In this document: piece after piece, positions 17,742 to 27,382 of the stretch
How positions within the stretch are numbered: position 1 is the stretch's first letter
Layout of the letters: each line of letters starts with the position of its first letter
Source of the DNA: Actinomyces provencensis
Lineage (GTDB): Bacteria > Actinomycetota > Actinomycetes > Actinomycetales > Actinomycetaceae
Assembly (NCBI RefSeq): GCF_900155435.1
Contig: NZ_LT700212.1
Span: forward strand, 2,664,099 to 2,728,098
DNA length: 64,000 nucleotides
Direction of reading: 5' to 3'
The notes under the pieces: model-generated
Databases searched by the model: none
What the model was told of the DNA's origin: nothing
Seen by the model: the letters and a program-made list of their open reading frames with translations, nothing else
Translations under genes and position numbers: made by a program

Positions 17742-18603
17742 GGAGGACCTCCCGGTCGAGCCGACGGGTCCCGCGCAGGGTCCCGGGCGGGGACGTGGCC
17801 GGGGTCCGGGAACCCCTGCCCGGGGCCCGGCCGCCGGGTCCGAGGACGGCGACGGTGCGGGGACCAGCGCTCCCCGGGTCCCCGGCCTGCCGGAGCCCAC
17901 GCCGGAGGAACTCAGCGAGGTCGCCCTGGGTGTGCTCGCACGCTTCCAGGAGGCCGCGCGGTCGCGGGGCGACCTGCGACGCTCTCCCCGCAGGTCAGGC
18001 GGTGCATGGCGTCGTGAGGGGGTCGACGAGGGCGGGGGCGACCCTGCCGGCAGGGGTGCGGCCGGGGCAGGATCCCGCACGGAGGACGGCGCGGGGGATC
18101 CCGGTGCTCGCGGCGGTGTGATCGGCGTCGTGGGACCGGGGACCACCGGGGCCGTGGCCGGTGACGCCCGAGGTGGTGCGGATGCCGAGGGGACGGCCTC
18201 GACGAGGTGGAGGCGCTCCCCGGGCCTGGCCGCCTCCCGGACACGGTGGCCGGAGCCACGTGCACTCGGATCCGTGATCGGGCGCATGTCGAAGCGGCGC
18301 GGATGGGACGGTCCCACCGCGATGGGCTCCGTGATGGCGAAGTGGCCGGACATCGTCGGTGAGCAGGTGGCGGAGCACTGCCACATCGAGACCTTCGAGG
18401 GTGAGCGCCTCGTCGTGCGCTGCTCGTCGACGGCGTGGACCAAGCAACTGCGTCTCCTGCTGCCCCACATCGAGCGTCGCATCGAGGAGGAGGTCGGTCC
18501 CGGGGTCGTCACCCAGGTGATCGTGCGCGGGCCGGCGGCGCCCTCGTGGAAGAAGGGCCGTCTGTCGGTGCCCGGGAGGGGCCCGCGCGACACCTACGGG
18601 TGA
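17734..18603 (+). CDS. DUF721 / DciA-family protein
   Basis: A 289-residue protein. Only the C-terminal 110 residues are conserved: MGSVMAKWPDIVGEQVAEHC and LVVRCSSTAWTKQLRLLLP are the DUF721 (DciA) domain. DciA proteins help load the replicative helicase in bacteria that lack DnaC. The first 180 residues are Gly/Ala/Pro-rich and look disordered. The ATG overlaps recF by 8 bases, and the position between recF and gyrB is standard in Actinobacteria. Confidence 0.85.
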   Translation: MPEEDLPVEPTGPAQGPGRGRGRGPGTPARGPAAGSEDGDGAGTSAPRVPGLPEPTPEELSEVALGVLARFQEAARSRGDLRRSPRRSGGAWRREGVDEGGGDPAGRGAAGAGSRTEDGAGDPGARGGVIGVVGPGTTGAVAGDARGGADAEGTASTRWRRSPGLAASRTRWPEPRALGSVIGRMSKRRGWDGPTAMGSVMAKWPDIVGEQVAEHCHIETFEGERLVVRCSSTAWTKQLRLLLPHIERRIEEEVGPGVVTQVIVRGPAAPSWKKGRLSVPGRGPRDTYG

Positions 18604-18955
18604 CGTGTCCTGCCGCCCCCGGTCGCCCCTGCCCCCGGTCGCCCGACGACGTGGGACCGGCAGTTGCGGGCACTTCCGGAGGCCTCTCCGGGGCACCCCA
18701 CGCCGTCTGGGCCGGGTGACCCCGGACACACTGTGGACGCAGCGGTGTCATCGCTGGTCAGCGCCCATTCCCGCCGGGATCCCCGGGTCCGCTGGACCGG
18801 GGCCGGGAACGGGATCCTTGGTAGGATGGAGGCGGAGAATTCTTGATCAGGACGCGCATTCGTGCGCCTTGAGGGGTCCGGCGCGTGACGCCGGACCGGG
18901 GCCCGACGGTGGCCCGCGTGCGCACGGTTCGCACGCACGGACGAGGGGAGCCTGA
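18604..18955. other. dciA-gyrB gap with structured gyrB leader
   Basis: No gene is seen in this 352-base gap. Just upstream of gyrB there are two hairpins: GCGCA-TTCG-TGCGC (18854-18867, a UUCG-type loop) and a perfect 9-bp stem GGTCCGGCG/CGCCGGACC with loop CGTGA (18875-18897). They could form part of a gyrB leader or be a terminator of the recF-dciA transcript; there is no T-run. Confidence 0.5.
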
Positions 18956-21031
18956 GTGGCTGGGACGACTGGGACGACCCGGGGTGATGACGACATCGAA
19001 CCCGTGGTCGTCACCGGCAACGGTGAGGACACCTACGGTGCCTCCGACATCACCGTGCTGGAGGGACTTGAGGCCGTGCGCAAGCGGCCCGGAATGTACA
19101 TCGGATCGACGGGGGAGCGCGGGTTGCACCACCTCGTCTACGAGGTGGTCGACAACTCCGTCGACGAGGCCCTGGCCGGTTACGCCACCCACATCGAGGT
19201 GACGATCCTGGCCGATGGCGGCCTGCGCGTGGTCGACAACGGTCGAGGCATCCCCGTGGACATGCACCCCACGGAGCACAAGCCCACCGTCGAGGTCGTC
19301 ATGACGATCCTCCACGCCGGCGGCAAGTTCGGCGGTGGCGGGTACGCCGTCTCCGGCGGTCTCCACGGCGTCGGGATCTCCGTGGTGAACGCACTCTCGA
19401 CCCGCGTCGACACGGAGGTGCGCCGCCAGGGTCACGTGTGGCGGATGTCCTTCGCCAATGGTGGCCACCCGATCACCCAGCTCGTGCGTGGTGAGGGCAC
19501 CGACGAGACCGGCACCACCCAGACCTTCTACCCGGACCCCGACATCTTCGAGTCCGTGGACTTCAACTTCGAGACGCTGCGCCAGCGGTTCCAGCAGATG
19601 GCGTTCCTCAACAAGGGTCTGCGCATCACGCTGACCGACGAGCGTCCCGGCGTCCAGGACGAGGGCGACGAGATCACCGGTGACGAGGCCGGGACCTCCG
19701 ACGACCCGGTGCCCGGCGTGCGACGCGTGTCCTACATGTACGAGCACGGCCTGCGCGACTACGTTGCGTTCCTGGACTCCACGAAGAAGTCCGAGGTCAT
19801 CAACTCCGAGATCATCGACTTCGAGTCGGAGAACCCGGAGGGCACGATGTCCCTCGAGATCGCCATGCAGTGGACCGGGTCCTACTCCTCCTCGGTGCAC
19901 ACCTACGCCAACACGATCAACACCACGGAGGGTGGCACCCACGAGGAGGGGTTCCGCACCGCGCTCACCACGGTCATCAACCGCTACGCGCGTGAGAAGG
20001 GCATCCTCAAGGACCGTGACGACAACCTCTCCGGTGACGACGTGCGTGAGGGCCTCACCGCCGTCATCTCCATCAAGCTGACCGAGCCCCAGTTCGAGGG
20101 ACAGACGAAGACGAAGCTCGGCAACACCGAGGCACGCACCTTCGTCCAGACGCAGGTCTACCAGCAGCTCAACGACTGGTTGGACGCCCACCCCGCGGAC
20201 GCCCGCGCCATCGTCGGCAAGGGCATGCAGGCCCAGATGGCACGCGTGGCCGCACGCAAGGCCCGCGAGGCGACGCGCCGCAAGACGGCCCTCGACACGG
20301 TGTCGATGCCCTCCAAGCTGCGTGACTGCAGCTCCAGGGACGCCTCCGTGTGCGAGATCTTCATCGTCGAGGGCGACTCGGCCGGTGGCTCCGCCGTGCA
20401 GGGGCGTGATCCCGAGCACCAGGCGATCCTGCCGCTGCGCGGGAAGATCCTCAACGTGGAGAAGGCACGGCTCGACCGGGCACTCAACTCCGAGACCATC
20501 CAGGCCCTCATCGGGGCGCTGGGGACGGGCATCGGGGAGGAGTTCGACCTCGCCAAGCTCCGGTACGCCAAGATCGTCCTCATGGCCGATGCGGACGTCG
20601 ACGGTCAGCACATCGCGACGCTGCTGCTGACCTTCCTGTTCCGCTACATGAAGCCCTTGGTCGAGGGCGGACATGTCTACCTCGCCATGCCCCCGCTCTA
20701 CCGGCTCAAGTGGACCAACGCCGCCCACGAGTTCGTCTACTCCGACAAGGAGCGCGACGAGCGACTGGCCGCGGGACTCGGCGCCGGGCGCAAGATGCCC
20801 AAGGACCGCAAGGAGGGCGGCATCCAGCGCTACAAGGGCCTCGGTGAGATGAACGACCAGGAGTTGTGGGAGACCACCATGGACCCGGCCCACCGCATCC
20901 TCAAGCAGGTGGAGGTCGGTGAGGCGGCCGCTGCGGACGAGGTCTTCACCCTCCTCATGGGGGACGACGTGGAGTCACGTCGTGCCTTCATCCAGCGAAA
21001 CGCCCAGGACGTCCGTTTCATCGACGCCTGA
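18956..21031 (+). CDS. gyrB: DNA gyrase subunit B
   Basis: A 691-residue ATPase subunit of gyrase. The GHKL ATP site includes [11 protein letters not shown] and [14 protein letters not shown]; the TOPRIM metal site is EGDSAGGSA (about 471-479) with [10 protein letters not shown]. The end, EGDSAGG through the C-terminal [16 protein letters not shown], is standard. It starts at GTG 18956 with a GGGGAG site upstream. gyrA follows after 34 bases, so the two are probably co-transcribed. Confidence 0.97.
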   Translation: MAGTTGTTRGDDDIEPVVVTGNGEDTYGASDITVLEGLEAVRKRPGMYIGSTGERGLHHLVYEVVDNSVDEALAGYATHIEVTILADGGLRVVDNGRGIPVDMHPTEHKPTVEVVMTILHAGGKFGGGGYAVSGGLHGVGISVVNALSTRVDTEVRRQGHVWRMSFANGGHPITQLVRGEGTDETGTTQTFYPDPDIFESVDFNFETLRQRFQQMAFLNKGLRITLTDERPGVQDEGDEITGDEAGTSDDPVPGVRRVSYMYEHGLRDYVAFLDSTKKSEVINSEIIDFESENPEGTMSLEIAMQWTGSYSSSVHTYANTINTTEGGTHEEGFRTALTTVINRYAREKGILKDRDDNLSGDDVREGLTAVISIKLTEPQFEGQTKTKLGNTEARTFVQTQVYQQLNDWLDAHPADARAIVGKGMQAQMARVAARKAREATRRKTALDTVSMPSKLRDCSSRDASVCEIFIVEGDSAGGSAVQGRDPEHQAILPLRGKILNVEKARLDRALNSETIQALIGALGTGIGEEFDLAKLRYAKIVLMADADVDGQHIATLLLTFLFRYMKPLVEGGHVYLAMPPLYRLKWTNAAHEFVYSDKERDERLAAGLGAGRKMPKDRKEGGIQRYKGLGEMNDQELWETTMDPAHRILKQVEVGEAAAADEVFTLLMGDDVESRRAFIQRNAQDVRFIDA

Positions 21032-21065
21032 TCGCGCCTGAGCAACCCCAAGGAGAACATCCACA

Positions 21066-23855
21066 GTGAGTGACCAGCCCTCCCAGCCGGACGAGGCACG
21101 CACCACCCCCCAGGACGGCGACGCCGTCGGGACACCTCAGGACACCGCGGTCTTCGACCCGCACCGGCGCGTCAACCCCGTCGATCTCGAGGGCGAGATG
21201 CAGAAGTCCTACCTCGCCTACGCGATGTCGGTGATCGTCGGGCGCGCCCTGCCCGATGTGCGTGACGGCCTCAAGCCCGTCCACCGCCGCATCCTCTACG
21301 CGATGTACGACGGCGGGTACCGACCCACGGCGGGCTTCTACAAGTGCATGCGCGTCGTCGGTGACGTGCTGGCCCACTACCACCCCCACGGTGACGCCTC
21401 GGTGTACGACGCCCTGGCCCGGCTGGTCCAGCCCTGGTCGATGCGCTACCCCCTGGTGGCCGGCCAGGGGAACTTCGGGTCCCCCGGCAACCTGGGCCCC
21501 GCCGCCCCCCGGTACACCGAGTGCAGGATGGCGCCGCTGGCCCTGGAGATGGTCCGGGACATCGACGAGGACACCGTCGACTTCCAGGACAACTACGACG
21601 GTCGCTCGCAGGAGCCCGTCGTCCTGCCCTCGCGCTTCCCGAACCTGCTGGTGAACGGCTCGGAGGGCATTGCGGTGGGCATGGCCACGCGCATTCCCCC
21701 GCACAACCTGCGCGAGGTCGCCTCCGGCGTGCAGTGGGCTCTCGAGCACCCCGAGGCCACGCGCGAGGAACTCCTCGAGGCCCTCATGGCCCGCATCAAG
21801 GGTCCGGACTTCCCCACCGGTGCCACCATCCTGGGGCGCCGCGGCATCGAGGACGCCTACCGCACGGGCCGCGGCTCCATCATCCAGCGCGCTGTGGTCG
21901 ACGTGGAGGAGCTCCACGGCCGCCAGTGCCTGGTGGTCAAGGAACTGCCCTACCAGGTCAATCCCGACAACCTGGTCGCCAAGATCGCCGACCTGGTCAA
22001 GACCGGGCAGATCACCGGCATCGCCGACATGCGCGACGAGACCTCGGGTCGCCACGGCCAGCGCCTCGTCATCGTGCTCAAGCGCGACGCCGTGGCCAAG
22101 GTGGTCCTCAACAACCTCTACAAGCGCACCCAGCTCCAGGACTCGTTCCCCGCGAACATGCTGGCGCTGGTCGACGGCGTGCCGCGCACCCTCAGCCTGG
22201 ACGGCTTCGTGCGCTACTGGGTCCGCCACCAGATGGAGGTCATCGAGAGGCGCACCCAGTTCCGGCTGGTCAAGGCCAAGGAGCGCCTGCACATCCTCGA
22301 CGCCTACCTCAAGGCGCTGGAGGACCTGGACCGGGTCATCGCCCTGATCCGTCGCTCGCCCACCGCGGATGCGGCCCGCACCGGCCTCATGGACCTCCTC
22401 CAGATCGACGAGGTCCAGGCCGACGCGATCCTGGCCCTGCAGCTGCGCCGCCTCGCCGCCCTGGAGCGCCAGAAGATCCTCGACGAGCACGAGGCCCTGC
22501 GTGCCCGCGTGGAGGACCTCGAGGACATCCTGGCCACCCCCCAGCGCCAGCGCGACATCATCTCCACCGAGCTCGCCCAGATCGTCGACAAGTTCGGCGA
22601 CGAGCGCGTCACGCGCATCCTGCCCTACGGCGGGGAGATGTCCATGGAGGACCTCATCCCCCAGGAGGACGTCGTGGTGACGATCACCCGCGACGGCTTC
22701 GCCAAGCGCACCCGCACCGACGCCTACCGCTCCCAGCGGCGTGGAGGCAAGGGTGTGCGCGGCACGCAACTGCGCGGGGACGACGTGGTGGAGCACTTCT
22801 TCGTCACCACCACCCACCACTGGCTGCTGTTCTTCACGAACCTCGGGCGGGTATACCGCGCCAAAGCCTACGAGATCCCCGAGGGCGGTCGCGACGCCAA
22901 GGGCCAGCACGTCGCCAACCTCCTGGCCTTCCAGCCGGGGGAGACCATCGCCCAGGTCCTCGCGATCGAGGACTACGACCAGGCCGAGTACCTGGTGCTG
23001 GCCACCAGGTCCGGACTGGTGAAGAAGACGCGGCTCTCGGAGTACAACTCCCCGCGCTCGGGCGGGATCATCGCCATCAACCTCCGCGAGCAGGAGGACG
23101 GGGCGCCCGATGAGCTGGTCTCCGCCCAGATCGTCAATGCGGACGACGACCTGATCCTCGTCTCCCGCGAGGGGCAGGCGTCCCGCTTCACGGCCTCCGA
23201 CGAACAGCTGCGCCCCATGGGCCGCTCCACCTCCGGCGTGAAGGGCATGCGCTTCCGCGGCCATGACGAACTACTGGGCATGGAGGTCGTGCGCGACGGC
23301 GCGGACCTGCTCATCGTCACCGAGGGCGGCTACGCCAAGCGCACCCCCGTCGAGGAGTACCCGACCAAGGGCCGCGGCATCCTGGGCGTGCGGGTCGGCA
23401 AGCTGGTCGAGGAGCGTGGCGCACTGGTCGGGGCACTCATCGTGGACCCCGACGAGGACGTCATGGTCATCACCGAGTCCGGCAAGCTGGTCCAGGTCAG
23501 TGCCGCGGACGTGCGTCCGACCGGACGCAACACGATGGGCGTGATCTTCGCCCGGCCCGACGGCGACGACCACATCATCGCCATCACGCGCAACACCGAG
23601 CACGAACTCCCGGAGGAGAACGGCGGTCCCGGAGCGCCCGATCCCGCTGTGACCTCGGGGGACACCCCTAAGGGGGACACCGCCGCGGAAGTCACCGCCG
23701 AGGCGACCGAGCAGCTGGCCGAGGACGCGTCGCCCTCGTCGACCCAGGAGGTCGAGGAGGTCCCGGAGGGGACCACGGACGGTGGGGCGGCTGACGTGGG
23801 TGCCCCGGACGCTGTAGCGTCTGTGCAGGACGGCGTCGAGGAGGGTGACGAATGA
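21066..23855 (+). CDS. gyrA: DNA gyrase subunit A
   Basis: A 929-residue DNA-cleaving subunit. The catalytic tyrosine is Y150 in APRYTECRM; the quinolone-determining segment reads [15 protein letters not shown]; the GyrA box is near [10 protein letters not shown], and the beta-pinwheel domain follows. After residue 840 there is an acidic Ala/Glu/Thr-rich tail of about 85 residues not needed for the fold. GTG 21066 has AAGGAG about 10 bases upstream. It overlaps the next gene by 4 bases (ATGA). Confidence 0.97.
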   Translation: MSDQPSQPDEARTTPQDGDAVGTPQDTAVFDPHRRVNPVDLEGEMQKSYLAYAMSVIVGRALPDVRDGLKPVHRRILYAMYDGGYRPTAGFYKCMRVVGDVLAHYHPHGDASVYDALARLVQPWSMRYPLVAGQGNFGSPGNLGPAAPRYTECRMAPLALEMVRDIDEDTVDFQDNYDGRSQEPVVLPSRFPNLLVNGSEGIAVGMATRIPPHNLREVASGVQWALEHPEATREELLEALMARIKGPDFPTGATILGRRGIEDAYRTGRGSIIQRAVVDVEELHGRQCLVVKELPYQVNPDNLVAKIADLVKTGQITGIADMRDETSGRHGQRLVIVLKRDAVAKVVLNNLYKRTQLQDSFPANMLALVDGVPRTLSLDGFVRYWVRHQMEVIERRTQFRLVKAKERLHILDAYLKALEDLDRVIALIRRSPTADAARTGLMDLLQIDEVQADAILALQLRRLAALERQKILDEHEALRARVEDLEDILATPQRQRDIISTELAQIVDKFGDERVTRILPYGGEMSMEDLIPQEDVVVTITRDGFAKRTRTDAYRSQRRGGKGVRGTQLRGDDVVEHFFVTTTHHWLLFFTNLGRVYRAKAYEIPEGGRDAKGQHVANLLAFQPGETIAQVLAIEDYDQAEYLVLATRSGLVKKTRLSEYNSPRSGGIIAINLREQEDGAPDELVSAQIVNADDDLILVSREGQASRFTASDEQLRPMGRSTSGVKGMRFRGHDELLGMEVVRDGADLLIVTEGGYAKRTPVEEYPTKGRGILGVRVGKLVEERGALVGALIVDPDEDVMVITESGKLVQVSAADVRPTGRNTMGVIFARPDGDDHIIAITRNTEHELPEENGGPGAPDPAVTSGDTPKGDTAAEVTAEATEQLAEDASPSSTQEVEEVPEGTTDGGAADVGAPDAVASVQDGVEEGDE

Positions 23856-24253
23856 GTGCAAGCGTCGGGACGGAGATCGACATCTCCGAGGACGCACCCC
23901 GCCAGGTGAACCTCGCGGTCGCCCGCGTCGATCCGTGGACGGTGATGAAGGTCGGGTTCCTCCTGTCGGTGGCGATGGGCATCGCGACCGTCATCGCCAC
24001 GGTGGTCGTGTGGCTGATGCTGGACGGGATGCACGTCTTCTCCTCCATCGAGGACTTCCTCAACCAGATCAGCGCGACGAAGTTCGTGGCGCTGCTGGAC
24101 TACGTCAAGCTGCCCAAGGTCGTCTCCTACGCGACGGTCTTCGCGGTCGCCAATGTCATCATCATGACCGCGATCTCCACCCTGGGGGCGCTGCTGTACA
24201 ACGTCATCGCCTCCCTGGTGGGCGGTGTGCGCGTCTCCCTGATGGACGAGTGA
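23852..24253 (+). CDS. DUF3566 membrane protein
   Basis: A 133-residue protein with two hydrophobic segments (about 31-54, [24 protein letters not shown] in part, and about 95-118) and a short C-terminal VSLMDE. This matches the DUF3566 family encoded directly after gyrA in many Actinobacteria. It is probably an inner-membrane protein; the function is unknown. It overlaps gyrA by 4 bases and is the last gene of the operon before a terminator. Confidence 0.88.
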   Translation: MSASVGTEIDISEDAPRQVNLAVARVDPWTVMKVGFLLSVAMGIATVIATVVVWLMLDGMHVFSSIEDFLNQISATKFVALLDYVKLPKVVSYATVFAVANVIIMTAISTLGALLYNVIASLVGGVRVSLMDE

Positions 24254-24282
24254 GGAGACGCCGTCCCCGCGGGCGAGCGGTG

Positions 24283-24306
24283 GCCCAGTTCACTGGGCGC
24301 GGTTTT
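24283..24306 (+). terminator. Rho-independent-type terminator after DUF3566
   Basis: A 6-bp stem GCCCAG/CTGGGC with a TTCA loop, followed by GCGGTTTT. It lies 30 bases after the DUF3566 stop and before tRNA-Ile. Confidence 0.65.
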
Positions 24307-24358
24307 GTCGGCGGGCGGCCCCTCGGGTAGCATTGTGCGGTGCCCGGACGGGCACGGA

Positions 24359-24435
24359 GGGCCTATAGCTCAGTTGGTTAGAGCGCAGTCCTGATAAGAC
24401 TGAGGTCGATGGTTCGAGTCCATCTAGGCCCACCA
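24359..24435 (+). tRNA. tRNA-Ile (GAT)
   Basis: A 77-nt cloverleaf with acceptor GGGCCTA pairing TAGGCCC, anticodon GAT in CTGATAA, T-arm GGTTCGAGTCC and an encoded CCA. It lies after the gyrase operon, as in most Actinobacteria. Confidence 0.97.
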
Positions 24436-24465
24436 TCCGCAGTCGGCGGAGAGTGGAGGTCCCCC

Positions 24466-24603
24466 GTGAAGAAGTGGATCGCAACCCTGGCCGCCGTCGG
24501 CACTGCTGCGGCGATCGGGTTGGTCATCCGTCAGATCGGCCAGGACCTCGACACGAATGCCGCACTGTGGAGGTCCGTCACCGACGATCCGTCGGGAGTC
24601 TGA
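24466..24603 (+). CDS. DLW-39-family small protein
   Basis: A 45-residue protein starting MKKWIATLAAVGTAAAIG and ending ALWRSVTDDPSGV. The N-terminal hydrophobic helix and the LW-x-x-VTDD end match the DLW-39 family, small actinobacterial proteins encoded between the tRNA-Ile and tRNA-Ala genes near gyrA. Here the D of the DLW signature is Ala. GTG 24466 has GGAGG at 24455-24459. Function is unknown. Confidence 0.8.
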   Translation: MKKWIATLAAVGTAAAIGLVIRQIGQDLDTNAALWRSVTDDPSGV

Positions 24604-24666
24604 TCCCGGGGGGCGTACGAGGGCGGCGCTGCCGGCACGTCGGACCGCGAGGTCTGCGACGCCGGC

Positions 24667-26415
24667 TCATGTGGTCGATGTCGGGCCACGCAGAGGGGCC
24701 ATGGCGCAATTGGTAGCGCACCTGCTTTGCAAGCAGGGGGTTACGGGTTCGAGTCCCGTTGGCTCCACCAGATCGTCGTTGTTCAAACCGACGACGTTTC
24801 CGGTTTGAGGTCCAGATTCCGCCGTGGCTCGCTGTCGTGCGAGCGCGGTGCGCTGGACCTCCGGATCGAACAGGATGTTGAACGGTTCCCCGGGCTGCCC
24901 GTCCACGGTGTCGTCGGGCATGACGACGAGCTTGTCGAAGAAGGCTTGGTTGGCCAGACGGCGCAGGGAGTCGTCAATGCTCATGTAGATCGCGTGGCAG
25001 TCTCCGGCGAGGGCGAGGCGGTCTTCGAGGTGGGCCTTGGCTTGGTCGTACTCGATGTCTCCGGCGTAGATCTGGGCGTCGAGGAACGCCAGGCGGCGGG
25101 CGATGCGTTCTTGTTCCTCGCCGAGCAGGTCGAGCGGGATCATGCCGGCGTAGTGGGCTTGGAGCAGCTTCTTGCGCTCGTCGCGGAGCGCGTCGCGTTC
25201 GGCGGTGTAGGCGTGGCGTTCGCGCCGGGCGGTGGCGTGGAGTCGGTCGAACTCTGCGGTGACCAGCTCGCGCAGCGCGGTGATGATATGCGCGGGTATC
25301 TGCACGCGACGGTAGTAGTCCTCGACAGCGGCTTCGATGTCGGGCACAAACATGGACTTGCGTTCGCAGGTTGTGCGCTTGGAGTGCCGGCCCGCGCACA
25401 GGAAGTAGGGGTAGATCACCCCTTGGCTGCTGCGGGCGTTGGACAGGATCAGCCGGGAGCCGCACTCGCCGCAGTAGATGCTGCCTTTGAGGTAGTGGTC
25501 GTGGGCTTGGGTCTTCTCCCCGGAGGTCTGGTGCGCGGTGAGGACGGCCTGCACCCGGTACCAGACCTCGGTGGCGACCAGCGGTTCGTGCAGCCCGTCG
25601 TAGGTGGCGCCACGGAAGCTGACCTGTCCTTTGTAGTACGGGTTGGTGAGCATCTTCTGGATCGTGGACAGCGCCGGGGCCTTTGACGGCCGCTTGGGTG
25701 TGGGCACGCTCGTCAGCCCTCGGTCGATCAACTCTTCGTGCAGGGTGATGGTCGAGTAGTTCCCGGTGGCGTATGCCTCGAACGCCCACTTGACGAGGGC
25801 GGCCCGGTCGGGGTCGGGCTCGACCACTCGCATTTCGCGGCCCAGTTCGTCGCGCTTGCGGAGGTTGAGGTAGCCGATGGGTGCTTTGCCGTTGGTGCCT
25901 CCGGTGATCGCCTTCTGGGTCATGCCCTTGGCGACCTCGTTGGCGAGGTTGCGGGAGTAGAACTCGGCGATGGTGGACATGATGCCGTGCAGCAGCATCC
26001 CGCTCGGGGTCTCGTCAATGTTCTCCGTGGCCGAGACGAGCATGACCCCGGCCTCTTTCAAGGCCAGGTGGATCGCCACGTCGTCGGCGCGGTTGCGGGC
26101 GAGCCGGTCGACCTTGTGGACGATGCAGTATGCGACAGGGTGGGTCTTGACGTACTCGATCATCCGCATCAGCTCGGGCCGGTCGGCTTTGCGAGCGGAC
26201 TCTCCAGCGTCGACGAACTCTTCGGTGATGATCGCGTCGAGTTCGCGGGCTTTGCGGAGGTTCGCTTCACGCTGGGCGGGGATCGAGAAGCCTTCTTCCC
26301 TGCCGCCGCGTTCGGCTTGTTCCTTGGTCGAGACGCGCAGGTAGGACACCGCAAGGCAGGTCGTCTCGCCCACATAGGCGAGCGCGGCCGGCGGTGCGAC
26401 GTGGGTGATGGTCAT
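24667..26415 (-). CDS. Large serine recombinase (ICE integrase)
   Basis: A 582-residue site-specific recombinase. The resolvase domain (about 1-150) carries the catalytic serine in YLRVSTKEQAERGG, plus VDRLARNRAD. The recombinase domain has KAPIGYLN and NPYYKGQVSFRG, a zinc-ribbon pair CGECGSR...CAG...TTCERK lies around 320-360, and a coiled coil follows. It cuts attachment sites and joins the circular ICE to the chromosome. ATG 26415 is chosen over 26496, whose prefix lies in a leader hairpin. The last 33 or so codons (from about LVEPTGLEPV) are read from the antisense strand of tRNA-Ala and host DNA, so the native C-terminus must differ in the circular form. Confidence 0.93.
   Translation of the reverse strand: MTITHVAPPAALAYVGETTCLAVSYLRVSTKEQAERGGREEGFSIPAQREANLRKARELDAIITEEFVDAGESARKADRPELMRMIEYVKTHPVAYCIVHKVDRLARNRADDVAIHLALKEAGVMLVSATENIDETPSGMLLHGIMSTIAEFYSRNLANEVAKGMTQKAITGGTNGKAPIGYLNLRKRDELGREMRVVEPDPDRAALVKWAFEAYATGNYSTITLHEELIDRGLTSVPTPKRPSKAPALSTIQKMLTNPYYKGQVSFRGATYDGLHEPLVATEVWYRVQAVLTAHQTSGEKTQAHDHYLKGSIYCGECGSRLILSNARSSQGVIYPYFLCAGRHSKRTTCERKSMFVPDIEAAVEDYYRRVQIPAHIITALRELVTAEFDRLHATARRERHAYTAERDALRDERKKLLQAHYAGMIPLDLLGEEQERIARRLAFLDAQIYAGDIEYDQAKAHLEDRLALAGDCHAIYMSIDDSLRRLANQAFFDKLVVMPDDTVDGQPGEPFNILFDPEVQRTALARQRATAESGPQTGNVVGLNNDDLVEPTGLEPVTPCLQSRCATNCAMAPLRGPTSTT
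24695..24770 (+). tRNA. tRNA-Ala (TGC), ICE attachment target
   Basis: A 76-nt cloverleaf with acceptor GGGGCCA/TGGCTCC, anticodon TGC in CTTTGCAAG, T-arm GGGTTCGAGTCCCGT and encoded CCA. The ICE begins directly after the CCA, so its 3' part is very probably the left attachment core. Confidence 0.97.
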
Positions 26416-26521
26416 GGGTCGTGTTTCCTTCCCCAACAGGTGGGGCCAACACGAGCGGCGGCGACCGCTCGCGCGGTGCGACTCGTTGGAAAACACGACC
26501 CGGAACGCTCCGAGCGGAGCG
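26416..26521 (-). promoter_or_regulatory. Structured leader of the integrase gene
   Basis: A long inverted repeat has arms GGGTCGTGTTTCC (26416-26428) and GGAAAACACGACCC (26488-26501), complementary except for one extra base. Between them are two smaller hairpins (CCCCA/TGGGG at 26431-26445, ACCGC/GCGGT at 26464-26477), and CGCTCC/GGAGCG lies outside at 26506-26521. On the mRNA the 3' arm ends at the base before the ATG and contains the GGAAGGA-type ribosome site, so folding could hide it. Confidence 0.6.
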
Positions 26522-26598
26522 CCCTAGGTAAGCCTCGAAGGCCGAACAAGACTTGCGCACCACGGCCACACCGGAGCGTGACCGCTAGCTTGGTACGT

Positions 26599-26799
26599 CT
26601 ACGATTCTACCTCGCCGTCGACCTCGTGCCGAGGACTCGACGGTGGTGTCTGCTGGTTGGCGCGCTCGGCGTCGGCGCGGGCGAAGGCCATGCCGATTAA
26701 CAGTTGCGCGAGCTTGTGCAGATCGGGCGTGGCACGCGGCTCAGCCTCGATACGGTACGTGCGCATCCGGGCTGGTGGCGACTTGCGGGGCTTGCTCAC
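26599..26799 (-). CDS. Small hypothetical ICE protein
   Basis: A 66-residue basic protein (SKPRKSPPARMRTYRIEAEP start) with a central helix LHKLAQLLIGMAFARADAE. No family is recognised. Its GTG overlaps the upstream DUF4913-like gene by 4 bases (GTGA), which supports it as a real coupled gene. Its end is 184 bases from the integrase start. Confidence 0.6.
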   Translation of the reverse strand: MSKPRKSPPARMRTYRIEAEPRATPDLHKLAQLLIGMAFARADAERANQQTPPSSPRHEVDGEVES

Positions 26800-27374
26800 T
26801 GGACTTCTCCCGTCGTCGGATCGACGCCGGCGAAGAAGGCGTCTTCGGCGGCCTGCCGGGTAGCGACTTCATCGAGGACGTAGCGCACGAAGTCCTCGTC
26901 GCGGTCGGTGATCGGCGCCTCTTCGACGGGCTCGGTGGGTGCTTCGCCGGGCCAGGTGGTCTGGCGGGTGGGTCGGTCGCGGTCCAGGCGGGTGCCGCTG
27001 GTGGCTACCCAGTCGCGGAGGCGCTGGCGGGCGTCGGCGAAGTCGCGGTGCCAGCCCAGCGGCGCGGAGCCGTTCTGCTCGGGGTCGTAGGCGCACAGCC
27101 AGTGCAGGTGCAGCGCGGACAGTTCCCAGAGCAGTTCGGGGTGGCGGTGCCACATGGGTGGGATCACGCTGGCGGGCAGTCCGTAGGTGTGGCGTAGCCA
27201 GTCGACCCAGCGGTTCAGTTCCAGCAGCTCGGCTTCCAGGTCGGCAGCCGAGAGCAGGTTCCAGTTGATCGGGCGGGGTGGCCCAGGCAGATCGTTGCCC
27301 GGGTCGAACGCCGGACGATCATCGAAGTCGTCCGGCACTTCCGGCCCCGGCGTGGGGGTGCTGATGGGACTCAT
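26796..27374 (-). CDS. DUF4913-like ICE protein
   Basis: A 192-residue protein. The core LNRWVDWLRHTYGLP, IPPMWHRHPELLWELSALHLHWL and GWHRDFADARQRLRDW is a pattern I associate with the DUF4913 family found on actinobacterial plasmids and ICEs; its biochemical role is unknown. The N-terminus is Pro/Asp-rich. ATG 27374 has a GAGGG site; a GTG at 27386 would overlap the SSB-like gene's stop by 4 bases and is the alternative. Confidence 0.7.
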   Translation of the reverse strand: MSPISTPTPGPEVPDDFDDRPAFDPGNDLPGPPRPINWNLLSAADLEAELLELNRWVDWLRHTYGLPASVIPPMWHRHPELLWELSALHLHWLCAYDPEQNGSAPLGWHRDFADARQRLRDWVATSGTRLDRDRPTRQTTWPGEAPTEPVEEAPITDRDEDFVRYVLDEVATRQAAEDAFFAGVDPTTGEVQ

Positions 27375-27382
27375 GTCGACCC

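Noticed and set aside
15531-18593. A 1020-residue minus-strand frame over dnaN, recF and dciA
   Set aside because: The sense-strand genes are certain, and the antisense protein is low-complexity Gly/Arg/His-rich.
24290-24484. A 64-residue minus-strand frame reading GLDGLEPSTSVLSGLRSNQLSYRP
   Set aside because: This is the complement of tRNA-Ile and is a common false protein; there is no gene.
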